Below the pieces are notes generated by a model. That model was not told where the DNA came from. It did no database searches and saw only the letters and a program-made list of their open reading frames with translations. The translations under genes and the position numbers were made by a program. Below are positions 12,138 through 23,566 of a stretch of 64,000 nt of DNA, piece after piece. This stretch comes from Paraphaeosphaeria minitans (taxonomy: Eukaryota > Ascomycota > Dothideomycetes > Pleosporales > Didymosphaeriaceae), in assembly GCA_015832175.1 (NCBI GenBank), contig WJXW01000001.1, forward strand, positions 3,224,001-3,288,000. Direction: 5' to 3'. Numbering within the stretch: the first letter of the stretch is position 1; each line of letters begins with the position of its first letter.

Positions 12138-12983
12138 ATGTCCACCCTCAAGGTCAGCAGCCTCGCGCCGAACGCGCCGTCGCCGACACCCTCGAACGCC
12201 TCGGCGAATGGCACCAAGCGCAAGCGCCCCGAGGAAGGCTCCAAGGTGGTGTACTCGCAGCCGCTCGACACAGAGGAGCGCAGCCATCTCTACACACAAG
12301 TCACCTACGCCATCGAGCATCTGCGCGAGCAGCCCGACAAGTGGTTCACCTTCAAGGACATCATGAACTATCTCAACATCAGGGAAGACAACATCTCCCT
12401 CCGCAAGCACATGAAGGCCTTCTTCCACGCCGACAACGCAGGCAACAAGATCGAGTGCAACCCTGGCACCAAGAAGTACCGCTTCAAGCCCAAGTACAAC
12501 ATCCGCAACAACGCCGAGCTCCGCCAGCATCTCCAAAACCAGAAGTCCGCTCAGGGCTTGGCGGTCAAGGACCTGAAGGAAGGTTGGGTCAACGTACAGG
12601 ATGACCTGCGCATTCTGGAGGCTAGGAAGCAGATTCTTGTCAAGCACAACCAGAAGGACCAGAATGCGAAGACTGTGTAAGTCGTCTGCGAGTAAGCATC
12701 TGGTGCGTGCTAATGCCCATCAAGGTGGAACAACGATTCGACGCTCATGTACGACGTTGATCCCGAGTTCAAAGAGGAGTGGCACAGCACGACGATCCCG
12801 CAGACTCAGGAAGAACTGCGCAAGGCGCTCCTAGCTGCCGGCCTCAAGCCGGCAAGCGCCCCTCGTCTCCCCACTATCAACAAGCCCAAGGAGAAAAAGC
12901 GCAAGACGGTTCGTCGCGGTGGCAAGATGACCAACACGCATATGGCGAGCATTCTCAAGGACTTTTCACATTTGCGCAAGTAG
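12138..12983 (+). CDS. TFA2: Transcription initiation factor TFIIE, beta subunit
   Basis: Small subunit of TFIIE, which recruits and regulates TFIIH at RNA polymerase II promoters. Exons 12138..12676 and 12725..12983 are joined across a 48-nt intron (branch motif GCTAATG), giving 265 residues. After a basic disordered N-terminus with an NLS-like KRKRPEEG (about residue 27), a winged-helix core domain begins at about residue 48 (LYTQVTYAIEHLREQPDKWF, then FKDIMNYLNI) and a second winged-helix-like part follows (NIECNPG-type, YRFKPKYNIRNNAELRQHL). The C-terminal half has the conserved WNNDSTLMYDVDPEFKEEW segment and a basic tail (KEKKRKTVRRGGKMTNTHM). All of this matches fungal TFIIE beta, and the length is normal. 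Confidence 0.93.
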
Positions 12984-13500
12984 TCCTCTTATGTATGGCA
13001 TGGCGTCGGCGTTTGGGTAGGTAACATATTCATGGTTCCGGATGGTGTTCCACATTCACTCATCCAGGGAGTTGGCGACGGTAAGATAAAATGTACAACA
13101 GGCGTTGGGTCTCTGCATGATTTGCTTCCTTTGGAGAAGCTTGACTGCAGTCGCGCAAAACATGACACCTTCGTGTTTACTTGTTCACTCAATATATACC
13201 ACTCATATGGTCAAATGCAAGTAATTGGACGAGTGGGCCCGTTTCAAACATCAAATCCTATCATTACGAAGACATAGTTGTGATCATCTTTGTGATTATG
13301 CAGCACAGAAGCCATGCGTCCCAGCTCCATGAAACAATATCCCCAGCTCATGTGCATCTCAGCCGTCAAGATGCTTGTCAGACGTGCATAAAGCAACCTG
13401 CATGAACTGGTTGGTCCGTGCAACAAAAGTTAGTGGTGACATCAATTACACCGAGGCCCAAGACGCACATTACACTGCAACACACCCGGCATTGAAAGCC
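12984..13500. other. Intergenic region between TFIIE beta and COQ3
   Basis: About 520 bases between two genes on the same strand: the 3' UTR of TFIIE beta and the promoter of COQ3. No further gene is supported. A frame open from 13375 continues into COQ3, but its upstream part lacks similarity to the family and is probably 5' UTR. Confidence 0.4.
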
Positions 13501-14436
13501 ATGAAACCTTCAAATTCGCTGCGGGCAATCCGCCCCATTCAAAGACATCTGACCGCCCCATCATACCGCCCAACGTCCGCACGACCCGTACTAAGACAAG
13601 CTCCGCTCTTCGCCTCCGCAACCACGTCCGCATCGCCAATCCGCTTCTCCTCCACCGCCTCCTCTCCGCAAAAAGAACATCCTAAATCCACCGTCGACCC
13701 AACAGAAGTATCGCACTTCAATGCGCTCGCCTCAAGCTGGTGGGACCCCGTCGGCCCCTCGCGCCTCCTCCACCTCATGAACCCGCTTCGCCACACCTTC
13801 ATCTCGCGCTGCCGGGCCGCTTCTTCTTCCGCGTCACCCAACACCAACCTCCGCTACCTCGACATTGGTTGCGGCGGCGGCATCTTCGCCGAGTCCGCCG
13901 CCCGCCTCGCGCACACGGCCTCCGTCACCGCCATCGACCCCACGCCCGAGGTCCTCAAGATCGCCGAGGCGCATAAGCGGCGCGATCCCACGCTCGCGGC
14001 GCCGGGAAAGCTGACGTATATCAACTCGTCGATCGAGGATCTGCCGCAGCCCCAGACGCCGCAGGAGGGATATGATATTGTGAGCTTATTTGAGGTGCTG
14101 GAGCACGTCAATGCGCCGGGGCCGTTCCTTGAGCATATCATGCCACATGTCAAGCCGGGAGGGTGGCTGGTACTAAGCACGATTTCGAGGACGTGGACGA
14201 GTTGGTTGGTGACGAATGTTATGGCGGAGGATGTGCTGGGGATAGTGCCGAAAGGGACACACGATTGGGCGAAGTACGTGAATGAAACCGAGCTGCGGGA
14301 CTGGTTTCAAGGAAAGCCGGGGTGGGGGGATCTGAAGACCTTGGGCGTGATGTATGTGCCAGGGTTTGGGTGGAAAGAGGTTACGGGAAGCGAGGGCTGG
14401 GGCAACTACTTCTTTGCTGTACGGAGAGCAGAATAA
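13501..14436 (+). CDS. COQ3: Ubiquinone biosynthesis O-methyltransferase, mitochondrial (Coq3)
   Basis: SAM-dependent methyltransferase that performs both O-methylation steps of coenzyme Q synthesis in the matrix-side CoQ synthome. Single exon, 311 residues. The first about 60 residues are Arg/Ser/Pro-rich and almost free of acidic residues, as expected of a mitochondrial presequence. UbiG/Coq3 landmarks follow: VDPTEVSHFNALASSWWDP (about residues 62-80), the SAM-binding glycine loop YLDIGCGGGIFAESAARL, motif VTAIDPTPEVLKIA, DIVSLFEVLEHV, KPGGWLVLSTISRTWTSW, EDVLGIVPKGTHDWAKYV, and a C-terminal GWGNYFFAVRR. The ATG at 13501 is preferred over the longer frame because it gives a presequence of normal length. 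It converges on the mL41 gene, 286 bp downstream. Confidence 0.95.
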   Translation: MKPSNSLRAIRPIQRHLTAPSYRPTSARPVLRQAPLFASATTSASPIRFSSTASSPQKEHPKSTVDPTEVSHFNALASSWWDPVGPSRLLHLMNPLRHTFISRCRAASSSASPNTNLRYLDIGCGGGIFAESAARLAHTASVTAIDPTPEVLKIAEAHKRRDPTLAAPGKLTYINSSIEDLPQPQTPQEGYDIVSLFEVLEHVNAPGPFLEHIMPHVKPGGWLVLSTISRTWTSWLVTNVMAEDVLGIVPKGTHDWAKYVNETELRDWFQGKPGWGDLKTLGVMYVPGFGWKEVTGSEGWGNYFFAVRRAE

Positions 14437-14722
14437 GGGATGGGGAGATGGGATGTGTAGGATATGGTCTGGAAAACTGATAGTACATGTGATACCCAGG
14501 GTGAAATGTACAGTGTGTAAATATATAATCGTCGCAGGAACCTCCACTGCGCTATCCGAACATATGTTGCGTATCTTACCAGGCTCCTCTTTTAGTGCCA
14601 CAAATCCACACAAGCTGCGACATTCCCTTCACCGTCTTTGAAAGCCCTAGAATGCGATATTCTTTCCAAAATGCATCCTCCTTCTTGCACGACAATTTCT
14701 TAGGTATCTCCCATCGCCCATT

Positions 14723-15220
14723 TTACTTCTGCCAGAACTTCTTATCGCTCTTCTGTGGCGGCGCTTCCCACACCTCGGGCATCTGCTGCTCTTGTGCCTT
14801 CGAACGGCGCGGCGCATCGACAACATCGTGACCACCCTCTGCCTTCCACCGCTCCAGGTATTCCTCACCCGTCATCGGTTCCGGTACTGTGGTCCACATC
14901 CTCCTGCCCACTTGTACATTCTTCGGTGTGCGTTCGCTCACGAATGGCGTCAACTAGACCATTGTCAATTCCCTTTACGCGCACAAAAACCTGTCTTTCG
15001 ACGCCGGCTCTGAAAACATTCTGACCTCAAAGTCCTCTGTTCCCTTTGCAGGATAAACAAACGTCCGTATCTTGGTGTAGTCCGGATGGAACCGTCCATA
15101 TTTATCGATCGTGCCCAGGGTCCCCGTCTTGTTGCCCTTGTAGTACTCTCTTCCGGCCTGCTTCGTGGAGAGCGGGAGGCGACGCAGCGTCTTCTGCAGG
15201 CATGGCGTGGGTTTGAACAT
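14723..15220 (-). CDS. MRPL27: Mitochondrial large-subunit ribosomal protein mL41 (Mrpl27)
   Basis: Component of the mitochondrial 54S large subunit. Exons 15220..15026 and 14953..14723 are separated by a 72-nt intron with an atypical GTCAGA donor, giving 141 residues. The signature is RRLPLSTKQAGREYYKGNKT followed by GTIDKYGRFHPDYTKIRTFV and, across the splice, FE-LTPFVSERTPK. The order basic N-terminus, YYKG, Gly-rich turn, TPFV is characteristic of mL41/MRP-L27. The fungal C-terminal extension (ERWKAEGGHDVVD...) is lineage specific. The ATG at 15220 is the first in frame just before the conserved block. It is divergent from UTP14, with 234 bp between the start codons. Confidence 0.88.
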
Positions 15221-15454
15221 TTTTGCGGGCAGCCCCTTTTGGGCACTTCGGTTCTGATCGACGCACGGCGCGTTGCTTTGACGACTGCTCGATGAGAGGT
15301 CTGGTGCAACACGATGCGATGCGGAGGTCTCGCGCGGAGAAACTCCGGCGGGATCCCTTCTAGGTATTCGGCCAGCTTTTTTGTGCCGCCAAGAGTTCGA
15401 CCCACCACGTTTTCGCTGCGAAAAGAGAGCTGCACAACAACACACCACGCCATC
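15221..15454. promoter_or_regulatory. Short bidirectional promoter between mL41 and UTP14
   Basis: Only 234 bases lie between two diverging start codons, one of a mitoribosomal protein and one of a nucleolar small-subunit processome protein, so a shared promoter is inferred. No TATA box is visible. Confidence 0.5.
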
Positions 15455-18367
15455 ATGCCTCCCCGAATTTCCCGAGGCTCGCTTCAGAAGAGCGCAAAGC
15501 CTGCTAAAGGGCGACCTCAGTCCGGACCCCGAAACTCTGGAAAAGCGCGACGACGCGCGCAGAACGCTTTCGCCATTGCCGGCCACGATGCTTCAGATCG
15601 CACGAAGATACGCAAGAACCGTCTCGGCGAAGTCGAGGGCGCTACCCACCGAAAGCGACCCCGTGACGAAGAAGAGGAGGAGGACGAGGATGAGGAAGAG
15701 CAAGACGAAAAACGGGGAAAGCGCAGACGAGCCGGAGACGACAGCTTCGATGAGGGTAGCGATTCCGAGGGCAATACCTGGACCATGGGTCACGTAGAAG
15801 ACGATGACGATAGCGACATTGACAGTGACGAAGCTTTTGGAGAGAGCGACGAGGAGAGGTTCGAAGGGTGGACATTCCGCGGAAGCTCGAGCAACCAGAA
15901 GGGTGGGAAGCCGAAGAAGGGGAAACCCGTGAAAAAGATGGACGATGAGGACGAGGACGAGGACATTGATCTCGATGAGGGAGAGAGCACGGACGGCGAA
16001 GATGAAGACGAGGATGATTTGGGTGAGGATGCAATCGATCTTGCCACTGCACTAGATCAATACGAGGAGGATGAAGAGGAGGAGAAGCGAGAGAAGCAAA
16101 AGAAGAAGAACAAGAAGGCATCTGCTTTCGACAGCGATAGCGATGAGTCCCCAAGCGAGGCCGGCGATCTTGCCGCGGACGGTGCCTCCGACCTGTCCTC
16201 TGATGATGATGAAGAGGAAGCCGATCGAATTGCGCAGTTGAAGGACCTTATCTCTTCAATGGCAGCAGAAGATGAGCGAAACGCTCCCGCGCCACGGAAA
16301 GTGGACATTCACGAGAACGCTGCCCCATCTGAATTTGGCGTCATGAGGAAGGTTGACCTCGCAGGTTTCAAATCGAAATTTGCGGATCCAGAGAGGAGGA
16401 AGGCCTTGAAGCTGTTGCAAGACGACCTATCTACAAAGCGCAATGATATCGCCCGAAAACTTGACGCGCCTCTTCCCAAACGACAGCAAGACAAGCTTGA
16501 CCGAGCTGCTGCTGCCGCTAAAGCCAAGGAGACATTGGACAGGTGGACGGACACTGTGAAACACAATCGCCGCGCCGAACATTTGCATTTTGGTCCGGAT
16601 CAGCCGGAATCAGGCTCGCGAATGGGTGAGAATCGCCTACTGCCTACGACAACAGCCGCGCCAGCGACCGACCTCGAAAGCACCATCCAGTCCATTTTGC
16701 AACAAAGCGGACTTTCGAATGGCAAGGAAGACGAAGATAAGATCCAGAAATGGGAAGAACTCCAGACCAACAAGCTTCCTCTAGAAGAAGTGCAGAAACG
16801 CCGTGCTCAGCTTCGTCTGGAGAGGGAGCTCATGTTCCGTGAGGAAGTGCGAGCGAAACGTATCAAGAAGATCAAGAGCAAGTCCTACCGTCGGGTCCAC
16901 CGCAGAGAACGTGATCGATTGATGGAGAAGGAACGCGAACAGCTCAAAGCCGACGGTATTGATATCTCGGAAGATGAACGCGAGCACAACGATCGCCGGA
17001 GAGCGGAGGAGCGAATGGGTGCCAAGCATCGTGAGAGCAAGTGGGCCAAGGGCGTCAAAGCCTCAGGTAAAGGAGCTTGGGACGGCGATGCTCGCGCTGG
17101 AGTGACAGAGATGGCTCGTCGCAATGAGGAGCTTCGCCGCCGCATCGAAGGCAAGGATGTGCGCGAGGAGGGCGATGAAGCATCCGACTTTTCAAGTGAT
17201 GACGATGAAGATTTGTCCGACGAGGATGGAACTGAGGCCGTCAAGCGTCAGCTTGGGCGCTTGAAGCAGAACCCGTTTTCATCTGATCAGTCTAAGCTGG
17301 GGTCGATGGCGTTCATGCAGAAAGCCGAAGCTGCTCGAAGGGCTCGCAATGATGAGGATGTTGAGCGCTTACGAAAGGAACTAGCGGGGGAAGAGAGCAA
17401 CAGCGACGGAGATGACGGCAACGCAGCCAAGGTTGGTCGCCGCAAGTTTGGACCCGGTACGAACGTGGCACCGCCAGCCATCCAGCAACGCAGCGAATTT
17501 GAGGAACGCGAAGAACCAGATAGCGATGCGGAAAACGGTATCAAGGCTGCAGATGAAAAACTCACAGCAAACGGCAGATCTAGCTCCACCTCAAAGAGCG
17601 AGACTAGTACTGTGAACCCTTACCTCGTCGCAAAGAAGACCAAGAAAGTTGAGGCCGGACCTGACCTAGTACCGATGGCGTACAATACCATTACTACGAA
17701 TCAGGTCCAGGAGAAGGCCCCTAAGAAGTCGAAAAAGAAGTCAAAGTCAAAGCCGCCATCAGACGAGTCACTTGAGGGCGTGTTCGCCGGCAATCCCATC
17801 ATCAGCAAGCCCGATGACGATGGTTTCCAGTCTGTAGCCTACGATAACGACGACGAATCCGACGATGGCTGGGGAGACGAGAATACTGAGTTCGATTCGA
17901 CCGGTCTACAACGCAACCAACAACTCACCGCCAGTGCCTTTGCCGGTGACAACGTCGAAGCTGACTTCGCCGCCGAGAAGAAGCAGACCATCGATGATGA
18001 AGACGAGCGTGTTGTGGAAAACGTCTTGCCTGGCTGGGGCGCATGGACAGGCGACGGCCTTACCGCATCGGAGCAGAAAAACAAGGGCCAAATTACGCGC
18101 ACTAAGAAGCCAGGTATTGCGCCGGGCAAGCGGAAAGATGCGAAGTTGGCCCGTGTCATCATCAACGAGAAGCGCGTCAAAGCCAACACCAAGTACATGT
18201 CCGCGCAACTCCCGTTCCCGTTCGAGACGAAGGAGCAATACGAGAGGAGTCTTAGGTTACCCAAAGGCCCGGAGTGGACGACCAAGAAGACGTTCCAGCA
18301 AGCGACGAAGCCGAGGGTCATGGTTAAACAGGGTGTCATCAAGCCGATGCATAAGCCGCTCATGTAG
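15455..18367 (+). CDS. UTP14: U3 snoRNP / small-subunit processome protein Utp14
   Basis: Nucleolar protein of the SSU processome that activates the DEAH helicase Dhr1 to release U3 snoRNA from pre-18S rRNA. Single exon, 970 residues, close to the yeast protein (about 900). The N-terminal third is extremely acidic and Lys-rich (blocks near DNA 15,650-16,220). The Utp14 domain proper starts around DNA 16,240 (DLISSMAAEDERN). Family hallmarks are DRWTDTVKHNRRAEHLHFG, the basic KRIKKIKSKSYRRVHRRERD helix (about 16,855-16,910), MGAKHRESKWAKGVKASGKG, NPYLVAKKTKK, and near the C-terminus VENVLPGWGAWTGDGL with a basic tail. The ATG at 15455 is preferred over a longer upstream open frame because MPPRISRGSLQKSAKP is a typical Utp14 start and the extension overlaps the divergent mL41 promoter. 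Confidence 0.94.
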   Translation: MPPRISRGSLQKSAKPAKGRPQSGPRNSGKARRRAQNAFAIAGHDASDRTKIRKNRLGEVEGATHRKRPRDEEEEEDEDEEEQDEKRGKRRRAGDDSFDEGSDSEGNTWTMGHVEDDDDSDIDSDEAFGESDEERFEGWTFRGSSSNQKGGKPKKGKPVKKMDDEDEDEDIDLDEGESTDGEDEDEDDLGEDAIDLATALDQYEEDEEEEKREKQKKKNKKASAFDSDSDESPSEAGDLAADGASDLSSDDDEEEADRIAQLKDLISSMAAEDERNAPAPRKVDIHENAAPSEFGVMRKVDLAGFKSKFADPERRKALKLLQDDLSTKRNDIARKLDAPLPKRQQDKLDRAAAAAKAKETLDRWTDTVKHNRRAEHLHFGPDQPESGSRMGENRLLPTTTAAPATDLESTIQSILQQSGLSNGKEDEDKIQKWEELQTNKLPLEEVQKRRAQLRLERELMFREEVRAKRIKKIKSKSYRRVHRRERDRLMEKEREQLKADGIDISEDEREHNDRRRAEERMGAKHRESKWAKGVKASGKGAWDGDARAGVTEMARRNEELRRRIEGKDVREEGDEASDFSSDDDEDLSDEDGTEAVKRQLGRLKQNPFSSDQSKLGSMAFMQKAEAARRARNDEDVERLRKELAGEESNSDGDDGNAAKVGRRKFGPGTNVAPPAIQQRSEFEEREEPDSDAENGIKAADEKLTANGRSSSTSKSETSTVNPYLVAKKTKKVEAGPDLVPMAYNTITTNQVQEKAPKKSKKKSKSKPPSDESLEGVFAGNPIISKPDDDGFQSVAYDNDDESDDGWGDENTEFDSTGLQRNQQLTASAFAGDNVEADFAAEKKQTIDDEDERVVENVLPGWGAWTGDGLTASEQKNKGQITRTKKPGIAPGKRKDAKLARVIINEKRVKANTKYMSAQLPFPFETKEQYERSLRLPKGPEWTTKKTFQQATKPRVMVKQGVIKPMHKPLM

Positions 18368-19236
18368 GCATTTACATTAGACGGAGAGGCATTTAGGTTC
18401 GTAGCGTACTAGAATGTATAGACACATGTATACCCTCAGGACGGACAACGTGAGTGTATGCACAGGGTATTATTGACATTCTGACAGCCGAGGAATGCGA
18501 GGCGTTGTGCTACGATTCCAGAGATCTCGCAGGGCGTGAGGTGCGACCGAAGGGAGAGAAGCGAGCCGTAAGCGGATGCCAGCACTTGACCTTCATATAT
18601 CACTGCCACAGCACGCGCTGACCTCTTCATGTGAGTTGATCTTAAGCCTGACTTCGTTTATAGGTATCCACGATCCTGTCTAGTGAACGTTTCCGCATCT
18701 GACAACCGTCGAACGACACCATGATCCACTAGCGCATGCAACAAGCCGATGTCTGTAACTCTACATAGGCAGGTGTCCGAGACTGTGGCACATGGCCTAT
18801 CTTTCATTACTCCTTGAGATCATCAATCTGCCATCTGGCCCAATCTGTGTCGACACTTGCCCGTGACTATTGGTAGCTTTCTTCCTTACGAGCTATTGCT
18901 GAAGCCTCTCTGCTTTATCCCATCAGCTGCACGTGAGAGCTTTCTGGCACTCTATCGGCAGGGATTCGAGATGGGCAGATGCGGCTGACCGTACATGTCC
19001 ATATCGCACAGGTACAACATACGAGAGTCTCGAACATAGCAGGGGCTCTAGATGATCAGAAGGCACACAAGTCTATCATATCAAGGCACTTCACTTCACG
19101 AATCTGAATGCTCTACACATTCTTTGTTTCAACCGTACACTGCAATACTTCCACAGTATTACCAACTTTACGCTTCTCAAATGTTCTACAGCTTTTCCTC
19201 TTTCTTTGGCAGTCGACAGTTTGACCTACGTGCAGC
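18368..19236. other. Intergenic region upstream of the GH81 glucanase
   Basis: About 870 bases with no supported gene: the UTP14 3' end, then the GH81 promoter. Short open frames have no family features. Pyrimidine-rich patches lie just before the glucanase ATG. Confidence 0.4.
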
Positions 19237-22200
19237 ATGATACTTACGCACTTAGTCCCAGCTCTGAATTTCTGTGTGCTAGTATCTTTGATAAGGCTCG
19301 TTGGAGCGGCACCTTTGGAAAACAGAGTTTACCTACGACAATCATGGAAGCCGATGTATTGTGCAGAGACTGCGGCACTCTGCAACTCAACCGCACACCA
19401 GGCTCTGGCCAAAGTCACGTATCAAACCTCGAATACAAGCAAGATTTGTTCGGCAAGCAGCCTCAACCAGACGCTCATAAGTGCTTCACCATGCCACGTT
19501 ACCAAAGGACACTCAAAAGCTGCGGCTATTAGAGCTACGATGCAGTCGTTGGTAAGCGCAACCCATCGCAACTGCCTTGCAAACAACCGACCTCCGCTCG
19601 TTACTTCTCAAACACTAAATTGCCACGATCAAACCTTCGCTTCACAATATGCCCAAAATTCACAAACACTACCTCCGTTCTCAGTCTGCGCTGGCCCGCC
19701 AATGGAATCTTTACTGACGAAATGCTCCTGCTCTAGGTATATCCTCAGCCGCCGTTGAGCACGATCTTTGGATCTACCCCAGACACCTCACACACGAAAC
19801 CTGCAACTACATCCATAAAAACTTGCACCGCTCCTACGCCTGCTGTTCCACCGTATCCTTTTTCCACCCTAGATACCTCTTTCGCGCTGGGCGCGCACCA
19901 CTCTTCTCCGGCCGCAAAACCTCTGCCCACAACCTCGAGCAGTTTTGCGCAACCGTTCTCAATCTCCATCCTATCGTCCATGGGTCAGTCGCCATCCTTC
20001 GTTCGGCCCACTCACCGGCCGTCTTCATCGTCGCGAAGACGCAGCACGCTTTCTTCTTCGTTTCATTCAACACCCACCCCTACACCGACCAAAAAAGCGA
20101 TTCCTACTGACAACATCTTCCTTCCTATCCAGCCGGACGACGTACTCGGCCAGATCCCGATCCACATCAAGCACCCCCTACCGCGGCTCGGGATCGAAGA
20201 TAGCCAGGATAAGCCGATTCAGACGAATAGGTTTTACGCAAACGCGTTTCTGGGCAAGCAAGATCAGCCGGTATGGACGCAGCCGTACTTCATATGGTGG
20301 GGCAAAGGCGGCTCGGATCCGCATCAGTTTCCGACTTGGGGTATGAACATTGGGCATGATGAGAGTGGAGACTATGAATTTGGTCCTGGGGATCCGCCTG
20401 GGGATCCGCCTAAAGTATGCCGGTGTAACTTTTCCACACAGTTGATAAATGCGCGGATCTATCTCAGGGCTAATGTAATGCAGTATTATGTTGCTCCACG
20501 TAAGCAGTCAGTCATCATTGGCGCGAGGGAGCTCGATGACGGGACTGTTCTCACCACGGATACACATCTCCCGCATTCGGTGAACATGAATCTGAGGTGC
20601 GTTTCTATGTGTTGAATAGTTGGCTTGCTTACCCAAGTTACATTTCACAGGGGCGGAACTGCTGCGGATTCCCCCAAGGTCACATTCTTTGTTGTCCAGG
20701 GCATGAGCTTCGTCACAGCAGGCTATGCAAATGCGTCGCCTCTGATCCAAACATCTGGAAAGGGTTTCCAAGGAGAGATCAGTGCACCGGTACTGATTGG
20801 CAGATCGACCAAGTATCGTTTCAAGGATTGCGATGGGCGTGACTGGCTTATGTACATCAATCCTACTGGCGATCTCCAATATGACGCCACGAAGATGACC
20901 AAACTAGACGCACACACAATCGTCTTCCCGCCAAACTTCAAGGGCACAATACAAGTAGCGAAAAGTCCTCCGGGTACAGACGCCGAAGCTCTGTACGACA
21001 AAACATATGGAACTTTCGTTACTGAAGCTAAAGTTTATGCCACTGTCAATGACACTCGCGGGTACTATGGTTTTCTTTACACAAAAGTTGGCTCTGGACC
21101 CCTACTCATGTTCCTCCTACCCCACCACATTCAGTCGCTCGATGCCGAGCTCAAGTCAAGTGTCACGAAGCTGCAGCTACATACCACGACCAATGGTGCA
21201 GCAACAGCCGTCTGGGCATCCGCTGGCAGTCTCTCCTTCACCGAACTAAATCTACCTATCAGCATGGCGTTCGCTCCTTGGACGCCCACCTTGGCCACTG
21301 CACGTACCAAATACCCACCTGAATTTCTCTTTTTCCTCTCGTCCGTAGCAGAACTCGACCTCCGGCGCACAATGTCCGGATCCGTCCCTCAAGACTCATA
21401 CTACTACGCTGGCAAGTATCTCTCCAAGTTCGCGACTCTGCTATGGGTGATCAAAGAGATCGTCAATAACACCGAGTGGGTTGAACAAGGGCTCGGAAAG
21501 CTCAAGCAAGAGATGGCGCGATACATCGACAATGTGGCCAAGTTCCCGCTATACTATGACGATACGTGGAAGGGGCTCGTGAGCAAAGCGGGCCTCGATG
21601 GCGATCAGGGAAGCGATTTTGGGAACACGTTTTACAATGATCATCATTTCCATTTTGGATACTTTATTCATACGGCGGCGGTCATTGGGGCATTGGATCC
21701 GGGGTGGTTGGAGCAGGGGGCTAACAAGCGGTTCATCAACATGATGGTGAAGGTGGGCTGCACTTGCATTTGCTAGATCTGAGTGGTCAGCTAACAAGAA
21801 TCAATGTAGGACATCGCAGAAAGTGAGTACGCAGGGAGAGACTTTCCGTTCCAGCGGTGTTTCGACTGGTATTCCGGCCACAGCTGGGCGAAGGGCCTTT
21901 TCGCGAGCGCCGACGGCAAAGACGAAGAATCGACAAGCGAAGACGGCTTCGCGAGCTATGCGATCAAAATGTGGGGAAAGGTCATCGGAGATGTGAACAT
22001 GGAGAAGAGAGGTACTGAACTGCCACCTCCTGACCCTCTTACTCATCGCGCCACAGTTCAAGCCACGATATCGTACTGACCCACCGCAGGCAACCTCATG
22101 CTCGCGGTCCAAGCCCGCGCATTCAATGCCTACTTCTACATGCTATCTACCAACACGAATCAACCGCCGCAGTTCATCCCGCACAAGGTCTCAGGCATCC

Positions 22201-22676
22201 TGTTCGAGAACAAGGTCGACCATGCGACGTATTTCGGCGATGCACCGCACTTGGTTCACGGCATACACATGCTCCCCCTCGCGCCGCCCAGCGCGTACCT
22301 GCGTCCCCGCACCTTCGTGAAAGAGGAGTGGGACGCGTTCTTCGCGCTGCCGCCCGCATCCTTCTTCGCTCCGCAGTCCTCGGCGTTCCACCCCCAAACA
22401 CCACAGACTACTAGCTCCAGACCTGTCCTCGCGCCCAAGCAGCCTTCGGGGACGACGGTACACAAAGCAAACCCGCCGACCGGAGGACCGTACGTCGACG
22501 GCGGGTGGCGCGGCGTCTTGTTTGCGAATCTCGCGCTGATAGATGCGAAGACTGCGTATGCGTTTTTCAGGGACGGGGTGGGTGGGGTTTGGGATGAGAG
22601 GTGGGTGGATGAGGGGGCGTCGAGGAGCTGGTATCTGGTGTGGTGTGCGAGTTTGGGGGGTGCTGGGGTGAGGTAG
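19237..22676 (+). CDS. Secreted endo-1,3-beta-glucanase, glycoside hydrolase family 81
   Basis: Hydrolyses beta-1,3-glucan of fungal walls, acting in cell separation, wall remodelling or autolysis. Exons: 19237..19551, 19749..20414, 20484..20596, 20651..21752, 21810..22011, 22090..22676; 994 residues, all phases consistent. A signal peptide ([20 protein letters not shown], cut near VGAAP) precedes a Ser/Thr-rich stretch. The GH81 domain runs from about residue 225 ([20 protein letters not shown]) to the end: [56 protein letters not shown], the catalytic-acid segment [20 protein letters not shown] (the two Glu of ESTSE are the family's catalytic residues), and [17 protein letters not shown]. 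Intron 1 (197 nt) is the least certain join; a start at ATG 19980 would be an alternative lacking the signal peptide. Intron 3' of 20414 is 69 nt and frame-neutral. Confidence 0.86.
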
Positions 22677-23411
22677 GGGGCGGAAGGGGCGGGCGGAAGA
22701 GGTGAGGGGCTGCTGGCACACGCGAAGGGGGTTAGAGGGTGTTAGAGGTGGTTGGACGTGCTGCCGTGCTTGGTCGGCCTTGTCCTGTGGAAGAGGGGAA
22801 GTGTGGGAGCTTGATGAAGCCTGTCCTACGTGACGAGTCAATGGCCTGTCATTGTCTCATTGTGCATGTGTGCTCCGGGTACGCGGCGCGGGTGCAGTTG
22901 CTCTGCTGAGAGGTGCGTAAGGCGCTAGTGGGTTCACGCCGTTCACTGCCCGTGCCTCGAAACAGGCACCACCGCCCATTCCGCTTCCAGAACCAAAGCC
23001 CAGTCTGATAGATAGATGCCGTGGACATTGCACTGCGTGGTGGAACTGGATGCACTTCTTCCGCACAAACCGTAGTCAGGCTCCCCGTGCTTACTTTCAG
23101 CAACAATTATCCATTCTGTAGCTCGCTCGGGGTTATCCACCACGCCATTGCCTTCCCTAGGTATCAGACAACTCTCGTGCAGACCAACCCACCCGCAAGA
23201 AGACGTCGGAACCAACGCCAGAATAATGAAACTGGGAAATGGGAGCCGCCGGTAGGTGATATCGTACAATCTTCTTTCTTTCTTCCTCTCTTTCGTTCTT
23301 GCTTGCTCGCACACCTAATGAAAACAACCGACACATGGGACTGGGAGGAAAGGGAGGACGAAGGAAACCGTACGCGTGTGGTGCGGACACTATGTACAAA
23401 AGGGGAATGAT

Positions 23412-23482
23412 GGGACGATGGCCATTAGGAAATGGGCGAGGGCCATTAGGAAACATGTGGGACGAGGGCCATTAGGAAAGAC
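23412..23482. repeat. Three tandem copies of a 22-25-bp unit
   Basis: Units at 23412-23433, 23434-23458 and 23459-23482 share the core GGCCATTAGGAAA preceded by GGG(A)CGA. Copies differ by small indels and substitutions, so the array is not brand new. Confidence 0.85.
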
Positions 23483-23566
23483 GCGCGGTATGCTGTCGCG
23501 TCGACCTGCACACCACGGGCGTCGGCACGGCCACTGTTCGTCTGGCCTGCCGGCTAGGGGGTTAAG

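Noticed and set aside
12060..12647. 195-codon open frame on the - strand, opposite TFIIE beta
   Set aside because: Shadow of the conserved TFIIE beta coding frame; Val/Leu/Gly composition is typical of antisense to a GC-rich gene.
19980..19982. Alternative start ATG for the GH81 glucanase
   Set aside because: It would drop a clear signal peptide that joins in phase from the upstream exon, and GH81 enzymes of this type are secreted.
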